A stretch of DNA of 37,922 bases, taken from positions 1-37,922 of the forward strand of contig VBMV01000073.1 of the NCBI GenBank assembly GCA_005878835.1, read 5' to 3'. Below the pieces are notes generated by a model, which saw nothing but the letters and a program-made list of their open reading frames with translations, made no database searches and had not been told where the DNA came from. This document shows, piece after piece, positions 7,094 to 15,089 of the stretch (position 1 is its first letter; each line of letters begins with the position of its first letter). The DNA is from Gammaproteobacteria bacterium. Lineage in GTDB: Bacteria; Pseudomonadota; Gammaproteobacteria; Steroidobacterales; Steroidobacteraceae. A program made the position numbers and the translations under genes.

Positions 7094-9057
7094 TGGGTAG
7101 CTACGAACCGACGCGCGGGACTTCATCCCGGGGACGCCAGGGATTGCCGCTACTGATGGCGATCTGCGCGCTCCTGTCCGGTCGCACCGGCGCAGCCGGC
7201 AATTCGCTGCCGCCGGCGCCGGATGCGGCCGCCCGTTCGCCAACGCCTGCGCCGGTTGCAACCGGCGCGCTCCGTACTGCGTCGTCTCCGGTGGCCCTGG
7301 ATCCATTCTTCGCGGGGCTCGAGGAGCGCGCGTTGCGCATCCTCTATCCGACCGCGCCGCTCGAGCGCGAGGCCGCGGGCTTCGGGCCCGGCGGCAATTC
7401 GGCAACCCCGGCGCCGGACGCAATCGGGGTGCTGCGCGATCCGTATCCCGCGCCCTCGGATGTCTCGCGTTCCGTGCCCCTGGATCCGTTCTTCGCGGAT
7501 CTCGAGGAGCGCACGTTGCGCATTCTCTATCCGACCGCGCCGCTCGAGCGCGAGGCCGCGGGCTTCGGGCCCGGCGGCAATTCGGCAACCCCGGCGCCGG
7601 AGGCAATCGGGGTGCTGCGCGATAGGTATCCGGTGGACGATGCCGCGCATTCCGTGCCCCTGGATCCGTTCTTCGCGGATCTCGAGGAGCGCACGTTCCG
7701 CTTCTTCTGGGAGACCGGTAATCCCAGGAATGGCCTCATTCCCGACCGCTTTCCGACGCCCTCGTTCGCCAGCATTTCAGCGGTCGGCTTCGGGCTCACC
7801 GCCTACCCCATCGGCGTCGAACGCGGCTATATCTCGCGGCAGGCGGCGCGCCAGCGCGTGCTCGCGACCCTGCGCTTCTTCGCCGGCGAAGCGAATCAGC
7901 ACGGGTTCTTCTATCACTTCATCGACATGCGCAGCGGCGCGCGCTCCAATGAGAGCGAGGTCTCCACCGTCGACACCGCGCTGCTGCTCGCCGGGATGCT
8001 CTTTTGCCAGACCTACTTCGACGGCGATGATCCGGAGGAGATCGAGATCCGCACGCTGGCCGAGGAGATCTACCGGCGGGTGGACTGGACCTGGGCCCAG
8101 CCGCGCCCGCCGGCGGTCGCGCTCGCCTGGACGCCGGAAGGGGGTTTCGCGGGCCTCGACTGGAACGGTTACAACGAGGCGATGCTCGTTTACCTGCTCG
8201 CCCTGGGCTCCCCCACGCACCCCGTCGACGAGCAGGCCTGGACGCAGTGGACCAGCACGTACGACAAGTTCTGGGGCACGCTCTACGACCAGACCTATCT
8301 GAGCTTCGCGCCCCTCTTTGGCCACCAGTACACGCACGTATGGGTGGATTTCCGCGGCATCCAGGATTCGTACATGCGCGAGCATGGACTCGACTACTTC
8401 GAGAACAGCCGCCGGGCCACCTACGCGCAGCGCCGGTACGCCATCGCGAATCCGAAGCAATTCCAGGGATACGGCAAGAACGTGTGGGGCATGAGCGCTT
8501 CCGATGGCCCCGGACCTGCGCGCGAGTCGAATCTGGGCGGGGATCGCCGCTTCCTGAGGTACGCCGCGCGCGGCGTGGCCTTGGGCCGCGTCGTCGACGA
8601 CGGCACCATCGCCCCAACCGCCGCCATCAGCTCGCTCCCCTTTGCCCCCGAGATCGTGCTGCCCGCAGCGCTCGAGATGTACCACCGCTTCGGCTCCTCG
8701 ATCTACTCCTCGTACGGGTTCCTGGACGCGTTCAACGCCAGCTTCCCCGGGCCGCAGAGCCCACCACAGCCGACGCTCCCGGGCTGGGTTGACCAGGACT
8801 ACATCGGCATCGATCAGGGACCGATACTGGCGATGATCGAGAACTATCGTTCGGCGCTGGTGTGGCGAGTCATGCACAGCAACTCGTACATGCGCGAGGG
8901 CCTGGAGCGCGCCGGATTCTCGGGCGGGTGGCTCGAGGAGCCTCCGCTCGGGCCGACACCACCCCCGCCGGGTCCGCCCGAGCAGTATCCGCTGGTGCAG
9001 AATCCCCTCGCTGCTGCTGCGCCGTTGGCGCAGAGTCCGCTCGCGCCAACCCCGTGA
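7093..9057 (+). CDS. GH144-type (glucoamylase-like, PF10091) beta-1,2-glucanase
   Basis: The 654-residue protein has an N-terminal hydrophobic export segment (LPLLMAICALLSG). A duplicated linker region (67-187) precedes the conserved domain of about 430 residues that starts near LDPFFADLEERTFRFFWETG. Family hallmarks include AVGFGLTAYPIGVERGYISR, EVSTVDTALLLAGML, WNGYNEAMLVYLLALGSP, PLFGHQYTHVWVDFRG, NSRRATYAQRRYAIANP and YGKNVWGMSASDGP. This is the 'glucoamylase-like' domain now classed as GH144, whose characterised members are endo-beta-1,2-glucanases or exo-acting sophorose-releasing enzymes. It ends in a proline-rich tail. GGAGG nine bases upstream supports ATG 7093, which overlaps the lacI2 stop. 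The transporter genes follow with a 4-base overlap, consistent with degrading glucan outside the cytoplasm for import. Endo or exo mode cannot be told from sequence. Confidence 0.9.
   Translation: MGSYEPTRGTSSRGRQGLPLLMAICALLSGRTGAAGNSLPPAPDAAARSPTPAPVATGALRTASSPVALDPFFAGLEERALRILYPTAPLEREAAGFGPGGNSATPAPDAIGVLRDPYPAPSDVSRSVPLDPFFADLEERTLRILYPTAPLEREAAGFGPGGNSATPAPEAIGVLRDRYPVDDAAHSVPLDPFFADLEERTFRFFWETGNPRNGLIPDRFPTPSFASISAVGFGLTAYPIGVERGYISRQAARQRVLATLRFFAGEANQHGFFYHFIDMRSGARSNESEVSTVDTALLLAGMLFCQTYFDGDDPEEIEIRTLAEEIYRRVDWTWAQPRPPAVALAWTPEGGFAGLDWNGYNEAMLVYLLALGSPTHPVDEQAWTQWTSTYDKFWGTLYDQTYLSFAPLFGHQYTHVWVDFRGIQDSYMREHGLDYFENSRRATYAQRRYAIANPKQFQGYGKNVWGMSASDGPGPARESNLGGDRRFLRYAARGVALGRVVDDGTIAPTAAISSLPFAPEIVLPAALEMYHRFGSSIYSSYGFLDAFNASFPGPQSPPQPTLPGWVDQDYIGIDQGPILAMIENYRSALVWRVMHSNSYMREGLERAGFSGGWLEEPPLGPTPPPPGPPEQYPLVQNPLAAAAPLAQSPLAPTP
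7291..7695 (+). repeat. In-frame tandem repeat inside the GH144 gene (183 + 180 bp + partial)
   Basis: Unit 1 covers 7291-7473 (61 codons), unit 2 covers 7474-7653 (60 codons), and a third, partial copy (7654-7695) runs into the catalytic domain. Each unit encodes V-x-LDPFFAxLEER, then LRILYPTAPLEREAAG, a glycine/proline linker and AIGVLRD. About 100 consecutive bases (around 7350-7440 against 7531-7620) differ at a single position, so the duplication is recent or kept homogeneous. A more diverged piece (GNSLPPAPDA, from about 7198) looks like the end of an older unit. Confidence 0.93.
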
Positions 9058-10343
9058 CCGCAGGCAGGAGCCCTCGCCCGCCCTGGCTGCTGACGGTCCT
9101 CCTGCCCCTGCTGTGCGCCGTCGGCTGCGGCTCGCCGGCGCCACACCAGCGCGTGGTGAGTGTGTGGGCGATGGGCCGCGAGGGCGCGGTGATCGCGCAG
9201 CTACTGCCCGAATTCACCAAGCTCCATCCCGACATCGAGGTACGGATCCAGCAGCTGCCCTGGACCGCCGCTCATCAGAAGCTGCTCACCGCCTTCGCGG
9301 GCGAGGCGACGCCGGACCTGTGTCAGCTCGGCAATACCTGGATCCCGGAGTTCGTCGCGCTCAAGGCGCTCGAGCCTCTGGACCGGAGTCTCGCGCGCTC
9401 CACGGCCGTGCAGGCGAGCGACTATTTCCCCGGGATCTGGGACACCAACATCATTGGCGGCACCCTCTACGGAGTGCCGTGGTATATCGACACGCGGCTG
9501 CTGTTCTATCGACGCGACCTGCTCGCGCAGGCGGGCTTTGCCGAGCCGCCCAGGACCTGGGCGGAATGGTCGCGCATGCTCGCGGCCATCAAGGCCCTCG
9601 TCGGGCCCGAGCGTTACGGCGTGCTGCTGCCCTTGAATGAATTCGATACGCTACTGGTGCTCTCGATACAGCAACCGGAGCCGCTGCTGCGCGCGGACGG
9701 TCGCTACGGCAACTTCCGCAGCGCCGGCTTTCATCGCGCCCTGGGCTTCTACCGCGAGATCTTCCAGCGCCAGTGGGCGCCGCCGGTCGACAGCACGCAG
9801 ATCTCCAACGTCTGGAACGAGCTCGGGCGCGGCTACTTTTCCTTCTACATCTCCGGCCCCTGGAACATCGGCGAATTCACGCGCCGCCTGCCGCCGCAGC
9901 AGCAGGACACCTGGATGACCGCGCCCATGCCGGGGCCGGATGGCCCGGGCGCTTCCATCGCGGGCGGCGCGAGCCTGGTGATCTTTCGCCGCTCGCGCCA
10001 CAAGGCGGAGGCCTGGCTGCTGCTGGAGTTCCTGTCCTCGCCGCAGACCCAGAAGCGCTTCTACCAGCTGACCGGAGACCTGCCGCCGCGCCGCAGCACC
10101 TGGCGCGCGCCGGAGCTCTCCGGCAACCTCTACGCCCGCGCCTTCCGCGAGCAGCTCGAGCGGGTGAAGCCCCAGCCGAAAGTGCCGGAGTGGGAACGCA
10201 TCGTGACGGACATGCGTCTGATGGCCGAGCGCGTCGTGCACGGCGATCTCTCGGTCGAGGAGGGGGCGAGGGATCTCGACCGTGAGGTCGATGCCGTTCT
10301 GCAGAAGCGGCGCTGGCTGCTCGACCGGGGCCGCACACCGTGA
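9054..10343 (+). CDS. ABC sugar transporter substrate-binding lipoprotein
   Basis: The 429-residue protein begins at GTG 9054, whose TGA overlaps the glucanase stop (GTGA). It has a lipoprotein signal, WLLTVLLPLLCAVGC, with cysteine 25 as the acylation site. The mature part is a family-1 extracellular solute-binding protein: VVSVWAMGREGAVIAQLLPE at the start, ATPDLCQLGNTWIPEF, the hinge region GTLYGVPWYIDTRLLFYRRD and the late segment GGASLVIFRRSRHKAEAWLL. Such proteins bind oligosaccharides in the periplasm and deliver them to MalF/MalG-type permeases, which are encoded immediately downstream. The operon context with GH144 and the nearby GH1 enzyme suggests beta-1,2-gluco-oligosaccharides as ligand. 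This is inferred; no ligand residues were identified. Confidence 0.93.
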   Translation: MTAGRSPRPPWLLTVLLPLLCAVGCGSPAPHQRVVSVWAMGREGAVIAQLLPEFTKLHPDIEVRIQQLPWTAAHQKLLTAFAGEATPDLCQLGNTWIPEFVALKALEPLDRSLARSTAVQASDYFPGIWDTNIIGGTLYGVPWYIDTRLLFYRRDLLAQAGFAEPPRTWAEWSRMLAAIKALVGPERYGVLLPLNEFDTLLVLSIQQPEPLLRADGRYGNFRSAGFHRALGFYREIFQRQWAPPVDSTQISNVWNELGRGYFSFYISGPWNIGEFTRRLPPQQQDTWMTAPMPGPDGPGASIAGGASLVIFRRSRHKAEAWLLLEFLSSPQTQKRFYQLTGDLPPRRSTWRAPELSGNLYARAFREQLERVKPQPKVPEWERIVTDMRLMAERVVHGDLSVEEGARDLDREVDAVLQKRRWLLDRGRTP

Positions 10344-11218
10344 GAGTCGGGTATGCTGGCTGGGCCTTCGCCGCGCCGGCGCTGCTGATCATCACGGTGT
10401 TCTTCTTCGTCCCGGTGCTGTCGGCGCTGATCGTCAGCCTCACCGACTTCGACCTCTATGCGCTCGCCGACATCCGCAATCTGCGCTTCGTCGGGCTCGA
10501 CAATTACCGCCAGCTGTTGCACGCGCCGCAGTTCTGGCGGGCGGTAGCCAACACCGGCTACTTCGTCGCGGTGGGGGTGCCGCTGTCCCTGGCGGCCTCG
10601 CTCGCGAGCGCGCTGCTCGTCAACTCGCGGCTGGCGTACTTCAGCGCGTTCTTCCGCACCGCGTTCTTCGCGCCGGTGGTGACGACCCTGGTGGCCGTGG
10701 CGGTCGTGTGGCGTTATCTGCTGCATACGCGCTATGGACTCATCAACTATGCGCTCGCTCACGTCGGTATTCACCCGATCGACTGGCTGGGCGATCCGCA
10801 TTGGGCGCTGCCCGCTATCATCCTGTTCGCGGTGTGGAAGAACTTCGGCTACAACATGGTCATTTTCATGGCCGCGCTGCACAGCATTCCCGTCGACCTG
10901 TACGAAGCGGCGCGCCTCGACGGTGCGAGCCGCTGGCAGGAGCTCGGCCGCATCACGCTGCCGATGTTGCGTCCGACCCTGCTGCTGGTGAGCATCCTGA
11001 CGGTCGCGGGATATTTCCAGCTGTTCGCGGAGCCGTATGTGATGACCCAGGGCGGGCCGCTGCAAAGCACGGTCAGCGTGCTGTACTTCATGTACGAAGA
11101 AGGCTTCAAGTGGTGGAATCTCGGTTCCGCCTCCGCGGTCGCGTTCCTGCTGTTCCTCATGATCCTCGCGGTCACGGCGCTGCAGGTGCGCCTCACGCGC
11201 GACGCGCAGGCACGATGA
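10340..11218 (+). CDS. ABC sugar transporter permease 1 (MalF/UgpA type)
   Basis: The 292-residue inner-membrane protein has about six transmembrane helices, starting with WAFAAPALLIITVFFFVPVL. It carries the ATPase-contacting EAA loop of binding-protein-dependent permeases (EAARLDGASRWQELGRITLP). LYEAARLDG and the following TLPMLRPTLLLV are typical of the CUT1 carbohydrate group. GTG 10340 overlaps the stop of the binding-protein gene by four bases, indicating translational coupling. It forms the transmembrane channel with permease 2. No ATP-binding subunit is encoded in this window. Confidence 0.94.
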   Translation: MRVGYAGWAFAAPALLIITVFFFVPVLSALIVSLTDFDLYALADIRNLRFVGLDNYRQLLHAPQFWRAVANTGYFVAVGVPLSLAASLASALLVNSRLAYFSAFFRTAFFAPVVTTLVAVAVVWRYLLHTRYGLINYALAHVGIHPIDWLGDPHWALPAIILFAVWKNFGYNMVIFMAALHSIPVDLYEAARLDGASRWQELGRITLPMLRPTLLLVSILTVAGYFQLFAEPYVMTQGGPLQSTVSVLYFMYEEGFKWWNLGSASAVAFLLFLMILAVTALQVRLTRDAQAR

Positions 11219-12036
11219 GCGTCTCCGGTGCCCGGGTGTTGCTGCATGCGCTGCTGCTCGGCGCCGCGGCGATCACGCTGTTTCCGCTGCTGTGGATGCT
11301 ATCGGTGTCGTTCATGGCGGGCGGGGAAGCGAGCGCCTTTCCGCCACCGCTGCTGCCGGCCCATGGGACGCTGGCGAACTACCGGCAGCTCTTCGGCCAG
11401 CAGAACATCGGCCGTTACCTGACCAACAGCCTGTCGCTTGCGGCCATGACGACGCTGCTGTCGCTGCTGCTGAATTCCCTCGCGGGCTACGCGTTCGCCA
11501 AGCTGCACTTCCGCGCGCGCGAGCCGCTCCTGAGGGTACTGCTGGCCGCGCTGGTGATCCCCAGCCAGGTGGCGATGTTGCCGCTGTTTCTGATGATGAA
11601 ATGGCTCGGCCTCGTCAACACTTATGCGGCGGTGGTGGTGCCGGCGATGGCGGGAATTTTCGGGGTGTTCCTGGTCAGGCAGTACGCGCTCACGATACCG
11701 GATGAGCTGCTGGAGGCGGCGCGCATCGATGGCGCGAGCGAGCTGCGTATCTTCACCTCGATCGTGCTGCCGGCGCTGCGGCCGATCCTGGTCACGCTCG
11801 GGGTGTTCACCTTTCTTGGCAGCTGGAACGACTTCATGTGGCCGCTGATCGTGCTCACTGACCAGGGCCTGTATACGCTGCCCATTGCGCTCGCCACGCT
11901 GTCGCGCGAACACGTGCAGGACAACGAGCTGATGATGGCCGGCGCGGTACTCACCGTACTGCCGGTGCTGGCGCTGTTCCTGTCGCTGCAGCGCTATTAC
12001 ATCCGCGGCATCCTGATGGGGAGCGTCAAGGGCTGA
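11215..12036 (+). CDS. ABC sugar transporter permease 2 (MalG/UgpE type)
   Basis: The 273-residue protein begins at ATG 11215, overlapping the preceding stop in ATGA. It has about six membrane helices and the MalG-type EAA loop (EAARIDGASELRIFTSIVLP), followed by GVFTFLGSWNDFMWPLIVL, a hallmark of CUT1 permeases. The C-terminal QRYYIRGILMGSVKG is also typical of the family. With permease 1 it should form the heterodimeric channel for the oligosaccharide captured by the lipoprotein encoded at 9054. It is the last gene of the overlapping operon; the GH1 gene converges on it with a 9-bp gap, and no hairpin-plus-T-tract terminator is visible there. Confidence 0.95.
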   Translation: MSVSGARVLLHALLLGAAAITLFPLLWMLSVSFMAGGEASAFPPPLLPAHGTLANYRQLFGQQNIGRYLTNSLSLAAMTTLLSLLLNSLAGYAFAKLHFRAREPLLRVLLAALVIPSQVAMLPLFLMMKWLGLVNTYAAVVVPAMAGIFGVFLVRQYALTIPDELLEAARIDGASELRIFTSIVLPALRPILVTLGVFTFLGSWNDFMWPLIVLTDQGLYTLPIALATLSREHVQDNELMMAGAVLTVLPVLALFLSLQRYYIRGILMGSVKG

Positions 12037-12045
12037 CTGAAAGGT

Positions 12046-13386
12046 CTACGGTTCGAGCGCCGCGCCGTTGCTGGCGATGACCCGGGAATAGAAACGCGCG
12101 CTCGCCTTGGGCGTGCGCCGCTGGGTCTCGAAGTCCACGTGCACGATCCCGAAGCGCTTCGAATAGCCGAGCGCCCATTCGAAGTTATCCAGCAGCGACC
12201 ACACGAAATAACCGCGCAGATCCACCCCCTGCTCGAGGGCCGCATGGATGGCCCGCACGTGCTCGCGCAGGTAGGCGACGCGCAACGGATCCTCGAGCTG
12301 ATCGTCTGCGACCGTCGGCGGATCGAAGAAAGCGGCGCCGTTCTCGGTGACGTAAACGGGCAGGTCGCCGTAGCGCTGCTTCACCCACAGCAGCGTGTCG
12401 GTGAGTCCCTGCGGGTACACTTCCCACTGCGTTTCCGTGTAGAGCGCACGGCGCTGCCGCACGGGCGCCGCCCGCACCGGCCAGGCAGCCGCATCGAAGC
12501 GCACCACGCTGCGGGTGTAGTAGTTCACACCGAGAAAATCGATTGGCTGCCTGATGAGCTCGAAGTCCGCCTGCGGCCATTGCGGCCAGGCGTTGCCGAA
12601 GATCTCGCTGAGCTCCGGCGGGTAGTTGCCGAGGAACACCGGCTCCAGGTACTGGCGGTTCATGTACGCATCCGCTCGCTGGGTGGCGGCGGCATCTTCA
12701 GGTAGGCTCGAGGCCGCATGTTTGGGTTCGAGGTTCACCACCAGACCAATCTGATGTCTGCCCTCACTGCGATAAGCCTGGATCGCCGCCCCATGAGCGC
12801 GCAGCAGCTGGTGGGTGGCGATGGGCGCCTCGAACAGGTTGCGATGGCCGGGCGCCAGTGCCCCGTGCAGGTAGCCGCCGTCCGTGACCACCCACGGCTC
12901 ATTCAGCGTCGCCCACAGCTTGACCCGGTCGTCGAGCTTGCGAAACACGATCGCGGCGTACTCGGCAAACCACCTGGCCACATCGGGATTGAGCCAACCG
13001 CCACGGTCATCCAGTGCCGCCGGCAGATCCCAGTGATACAGCGTCACCATGGGCGCAATGCCGTGCCTGAGCAACGCATCCGTCAGGCGGTCGTAGAAGG
13101 CAAGGCCGGCCGGATTGAGCGCACCGGCGCCCTGCGGGAGCACGCGGCTCCAGGAGATGCTGAAGCGGTAGGCCTTGAGGCCGAGCCGGCCCATCAGCGC
13201 CACATCATCCGCGTAGCGGCGATAGTGGTCGCAGGCGATATCCCCGGTATCCCCGTCGCGCACCAGGCCGGGGGTGTGCGCGAAGCGCTGCCAGATGCTC
13301 GGCGCCGCGCCGTCGGCGAGCGGGGAGCCTTCGATCTGATGAGCCGAAGTCGCACAACCCCACAGGAAATTCGCCGGGAAACTGAT
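12046..13386 (-). CDS. GH1 beta-glucosidase (start codon unresolved)
   Basis: This is a complete GH1 TIM barrel. It runs from FPANFLWGCATSAHQIEGSP through YRFSISWSRVLPQG, the acid/base glutamate in LWATLNEPW, VNYYTRS and the nucleophile glutamate in PVYVTENGAAF, to FVWSLLDNFEWALGYSKRFG. GH1 enzymes are retaining beta-glycosidases; with no signal peptide it should act in the cytoplasm on imported oligosaccharides, giving glucose. The start is problematic. The family normally begins a few residues before FPANFLWG, but the only canonical in-frame start is ATG 13488, which would place the operator (13431-13442) inside the gene. I give 13386, an ATC codon six bases after GAGG. A GTG at 13391-13393, one base out of frame, is an alternative if the CCC at about 13376-13380 carries an extra base. 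It converges on the ABC operon and diverges from GH39. Confidence 0.88.
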   Translation of the reverse strand: MSFPANFLWGCATSAHQIEGSPLADGAAPSIWQRFAHTPGLVRDGDTGDIACDHYRRYADDVALMGRLGLKAYRFSISWSRVLPQGAGALNPAGLAFYDRLTDALLRHGIAPMVTLYHWDLPAALDDRGGWLNPDVARWFAEYAAIVFRKLDDRVKLWATLNEPWVVTDGGYLHGALAPGHRNLFEAPIATHQLLRAHGAAIQAYRSEGRHQIGLVVNLEPKHAASSLPEDAAATQRADAYMNRQYLEPVFLGNYPPELSEIFGNAWPQWPQADFELIRQPIDFLGVNYYTRSVVRFDAAAWPVRAAPVRQRRALYTETQWEVYPQGLTDTLLWVKQRYGDLPVYVTENGAAFFDPPTVADDQLEDPLRVAYLREHVRAIHAALEQGVDLRGYFVWSLLDNFEWALGYSKRFGIVHVDFETQRRTPKASARFYSRVIASNGAALEP

Positions 13387-13430
13387 GGCGCACCTCGCCG
13401 TTGTTATCGGACAATACTCCGGGACGCTGC

Positions 13431-13442
13431 GAAAACGTTTTC
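13431..13442 (+). promoter_or_regulatory. LacI/GalR-type operator GAAAACGTTTTC in the GH1/GH39 divergent region
   Basis: GAAAACGTTTTC is a perfect 12-bp palindrome and differs by one base from the operator at 6011-6022 at the lacI2 promoter. It sits between the GH1 gene (minus) and the GH39 gene (plus), next to the AT-rich stretch 13457-13467. It could therefore serve both directions. The protein expected to bind it is LacI-type regulator 2. I could not assign -35/-10 boxes with confidence. Confidence 0.75.
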
Positions 13443-13520
13443 TGAGCCCCGGGATGCAAATTTTATCCGAGTTTGCGCGGGGCTGCATCTGCTCGGGTGG
13501 ATACGGGACTCAGGAGGTGC

Positions 13521-15044
13521 ATGGTGCGCAAGGGCTGGCGATCGTCGATCGCGGTACTGGCACTGGCGCTCGCCGTCACGCGAGTGGACGCCCAGGTCGG
13601 TGAGGAGCGCATCGCGGTGGATGCGGCGGCGCCGACACGGCCATTTCCGCACTTCTGGGAGCGGATGTTTGGATCCGGACGCGCGCTGCTGACGCTGCGC
13701 GAGAGTTACCGTCAGGACCTGCGCGCCGTGCGCGCCGTCACGGCGCTCGCCTACATCCGCTTCCACGGCATCTTGCACGATGAGCTGGGCGTGTACACGG
13801 AGGCTCCGCAGGGCGAGCCCATATACAACTTCTCCTACGTCGACCAGGTGTACGACGGTCTTCTGGCCAACGGCGTTCGACCGCTGGTCGAGCTGAGCTT
13901 CATGCCGCGTCAGCTCGCCGGCCGCGATATACGCCAGAGCTTCTGGTACCGTCCGGTCGTCTCACCCCCCAAGGACTATGGCCGCTGGGATGCGTTGATG
14001 ACGGCGTTCGCACGGCACCTCATCGAGCGCTACGGGATCGAGGAGGTCAGCCGCTGGTACTTCGAGGTGTGGAACGAGCCCAATCTGGATTTCTGGGCAG
14101 GCGAGCCCAAGCAGGCCACTTACTGGAGGCTGTACGATCACACCGCCCGAGCTCTGAAGGCGGTGGATGCGCGCCTGCGCGTCGGCGGGCCGGCGACGGC
14201 GCAGGCCGCGTGGGTTGCGGATTTCATTCAACACTGCAAGCAGAAGGGTGTCCCGGTCGACTTCGTCTCGACACACGTCTATGGCGACGATACCGCGAAG
14301 GACGTATTCGGGTCCGTTGCGCCGATCGGGCGTGAGCGGATGGTATGTCGCGCCGTAGAGAAGGTGCATGCCGAAATCCAGGCTTCCCCGTTGCCGTCCT
14401 TGCCGCTGATCTGGACGGAATTCAACGCCAGCTTCGCGAACCACCCGCAAGTGACCGACGCCCCCTACATGGGACCGTGGCTGGCGGAAACGGTCCGTCA
14501 ATGCGACGGACTCGTACAGGACATGTCGTATTGGACGTTCTCCGACGTGTTTGAGGAGGGCGGTGTGGTGAAGACGCCGTTCTACGGCGGCTTCGGGCTC
14601 CTGGCCGCGGGCGGCATTCCAAAGCCGGCCTTCAACGCCTTTGCCCTGCTGCACCAACTCGGCGAGGAGCGCTTCCGCGCCGAGGCCGAGGGCGCGCTGC
14701 TGACGCGCCGGGGCGACGGAACACTGCTGCTCGCCCTCTGGAACTACACCGAGATCGGCTCGACCCCGAAGGCGCGCAAGGTGATACTGACTGTGCAGCA
14801 CAGCGCCGCCCGTACCGCGAGCATTCAGTCACTGGACGCCGAGCACGGCAATGTTCTTCCAGCGTACGTGAGGATGGGATCGCCGCGCTATCCGACGCAA
14901 CGCCAACTCGCCGAGTTGCGTGCCGCGGCCGCATTGCCGGCACCGGTCGCACGTCCGCTCGACGCCGGCACGCTGGCGCTCGAAATTCCGCCCGACGGAC
15001 TGGTGCTGGTCACGATTGGCGCGACGCGGTCGGACAAAGAGTAG
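13521..15044 (+). CDS. Secreted GH39-family glycosidase
   Basis: The protein is 507 residues from ATG 13521; GTG 13524 is equally possible and better spaced from AGGAGG at 13512-13517. A signal peptide (SSIAVLALALAVTRVDA-Q) directs export. The TIM barrel follows GH39 (beta-xylosidase/alpha-iduronidase clan A): FHGILHDELGVY, the acid/base glutamate E186 in FEVWNEPNLDFW, FVSTHVYG and the nucleophile E300 in LPLIWTEFNAS. A C-terminal beta-sandwich of about 120 residues closes the chain. GH39 members cleave beta-xylosides, alpha-iduronides and some beta-glycosides, so the substrate is open. The shared operator at 13431 ties it to the GH144/ABC/GH1 system, suggesting a periplasmic or extracellular side activity on the same or an associated glycan. 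An SDR gene follows after 45 bp. Confidence 0.88.
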   Translation: MVRKGWRSSIAVLALALAVTRVDAQVGEERIAVDAAAPTRPFPHFWERMFGSGRALLTLRESYRQDLRAVRAVTALAYIRFHGILHDELGVYTEAPQGEPIYNFSYVDQVYDGLLANGVRPLVELSFMPRQLAGRDIRQSFWYRPVVSPPKDYGRWDALMTAFARHLIERYGIEEVSRWYFEVWNEPNLDFWAGEPKQATYWRLYDHTARALKAVDARLRVGGPATAQAAWVADFIQHCKQKGVPVDFVSTHVYGDDTAKDVFGSVAPIGRERMVCRAVEKVHAEIQASPLPSLPLIWTEFNASFANHPQVTDAPYMGPWLAETVRQCDGLVQDMSYWTFSDVFEEGGVVKTPFYGGFGLLAAGGIPKPAFNAFALLHQLGEERFRAEAEGALLTRRGDGTLLLALWNYTEIGSTPKARKVILTVQHSAARTASIQSLDAEHGNVLPAYVRMGSPRYPTQRQLAELRAAAALPAPVARPLDAGTLALEIPPDGLVLVTIGATRSDKE

Positions 15045-15089
15045 CGGACACGGCGGCGCAGCCGGGAGCCGCGCCTTGGAGGTGCGCGT

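Noticed and set aside
10051-10062. AGAAGCGCTTCT palindrome in the binding-protein gene
   Set aside because: It lies within coding sequence for QKRFYQ, a common segment of these proteins, with no promoter nearby.
12150-12161. CGAAGCGCTTCG palindrome resembling the regulator 1 operator core
   Set aside because: It encodes the conserved YSKRFG segment of GH1 near the 3' end of the gene, far from any promoter; it lacks the flanking TGT/ACA bases.
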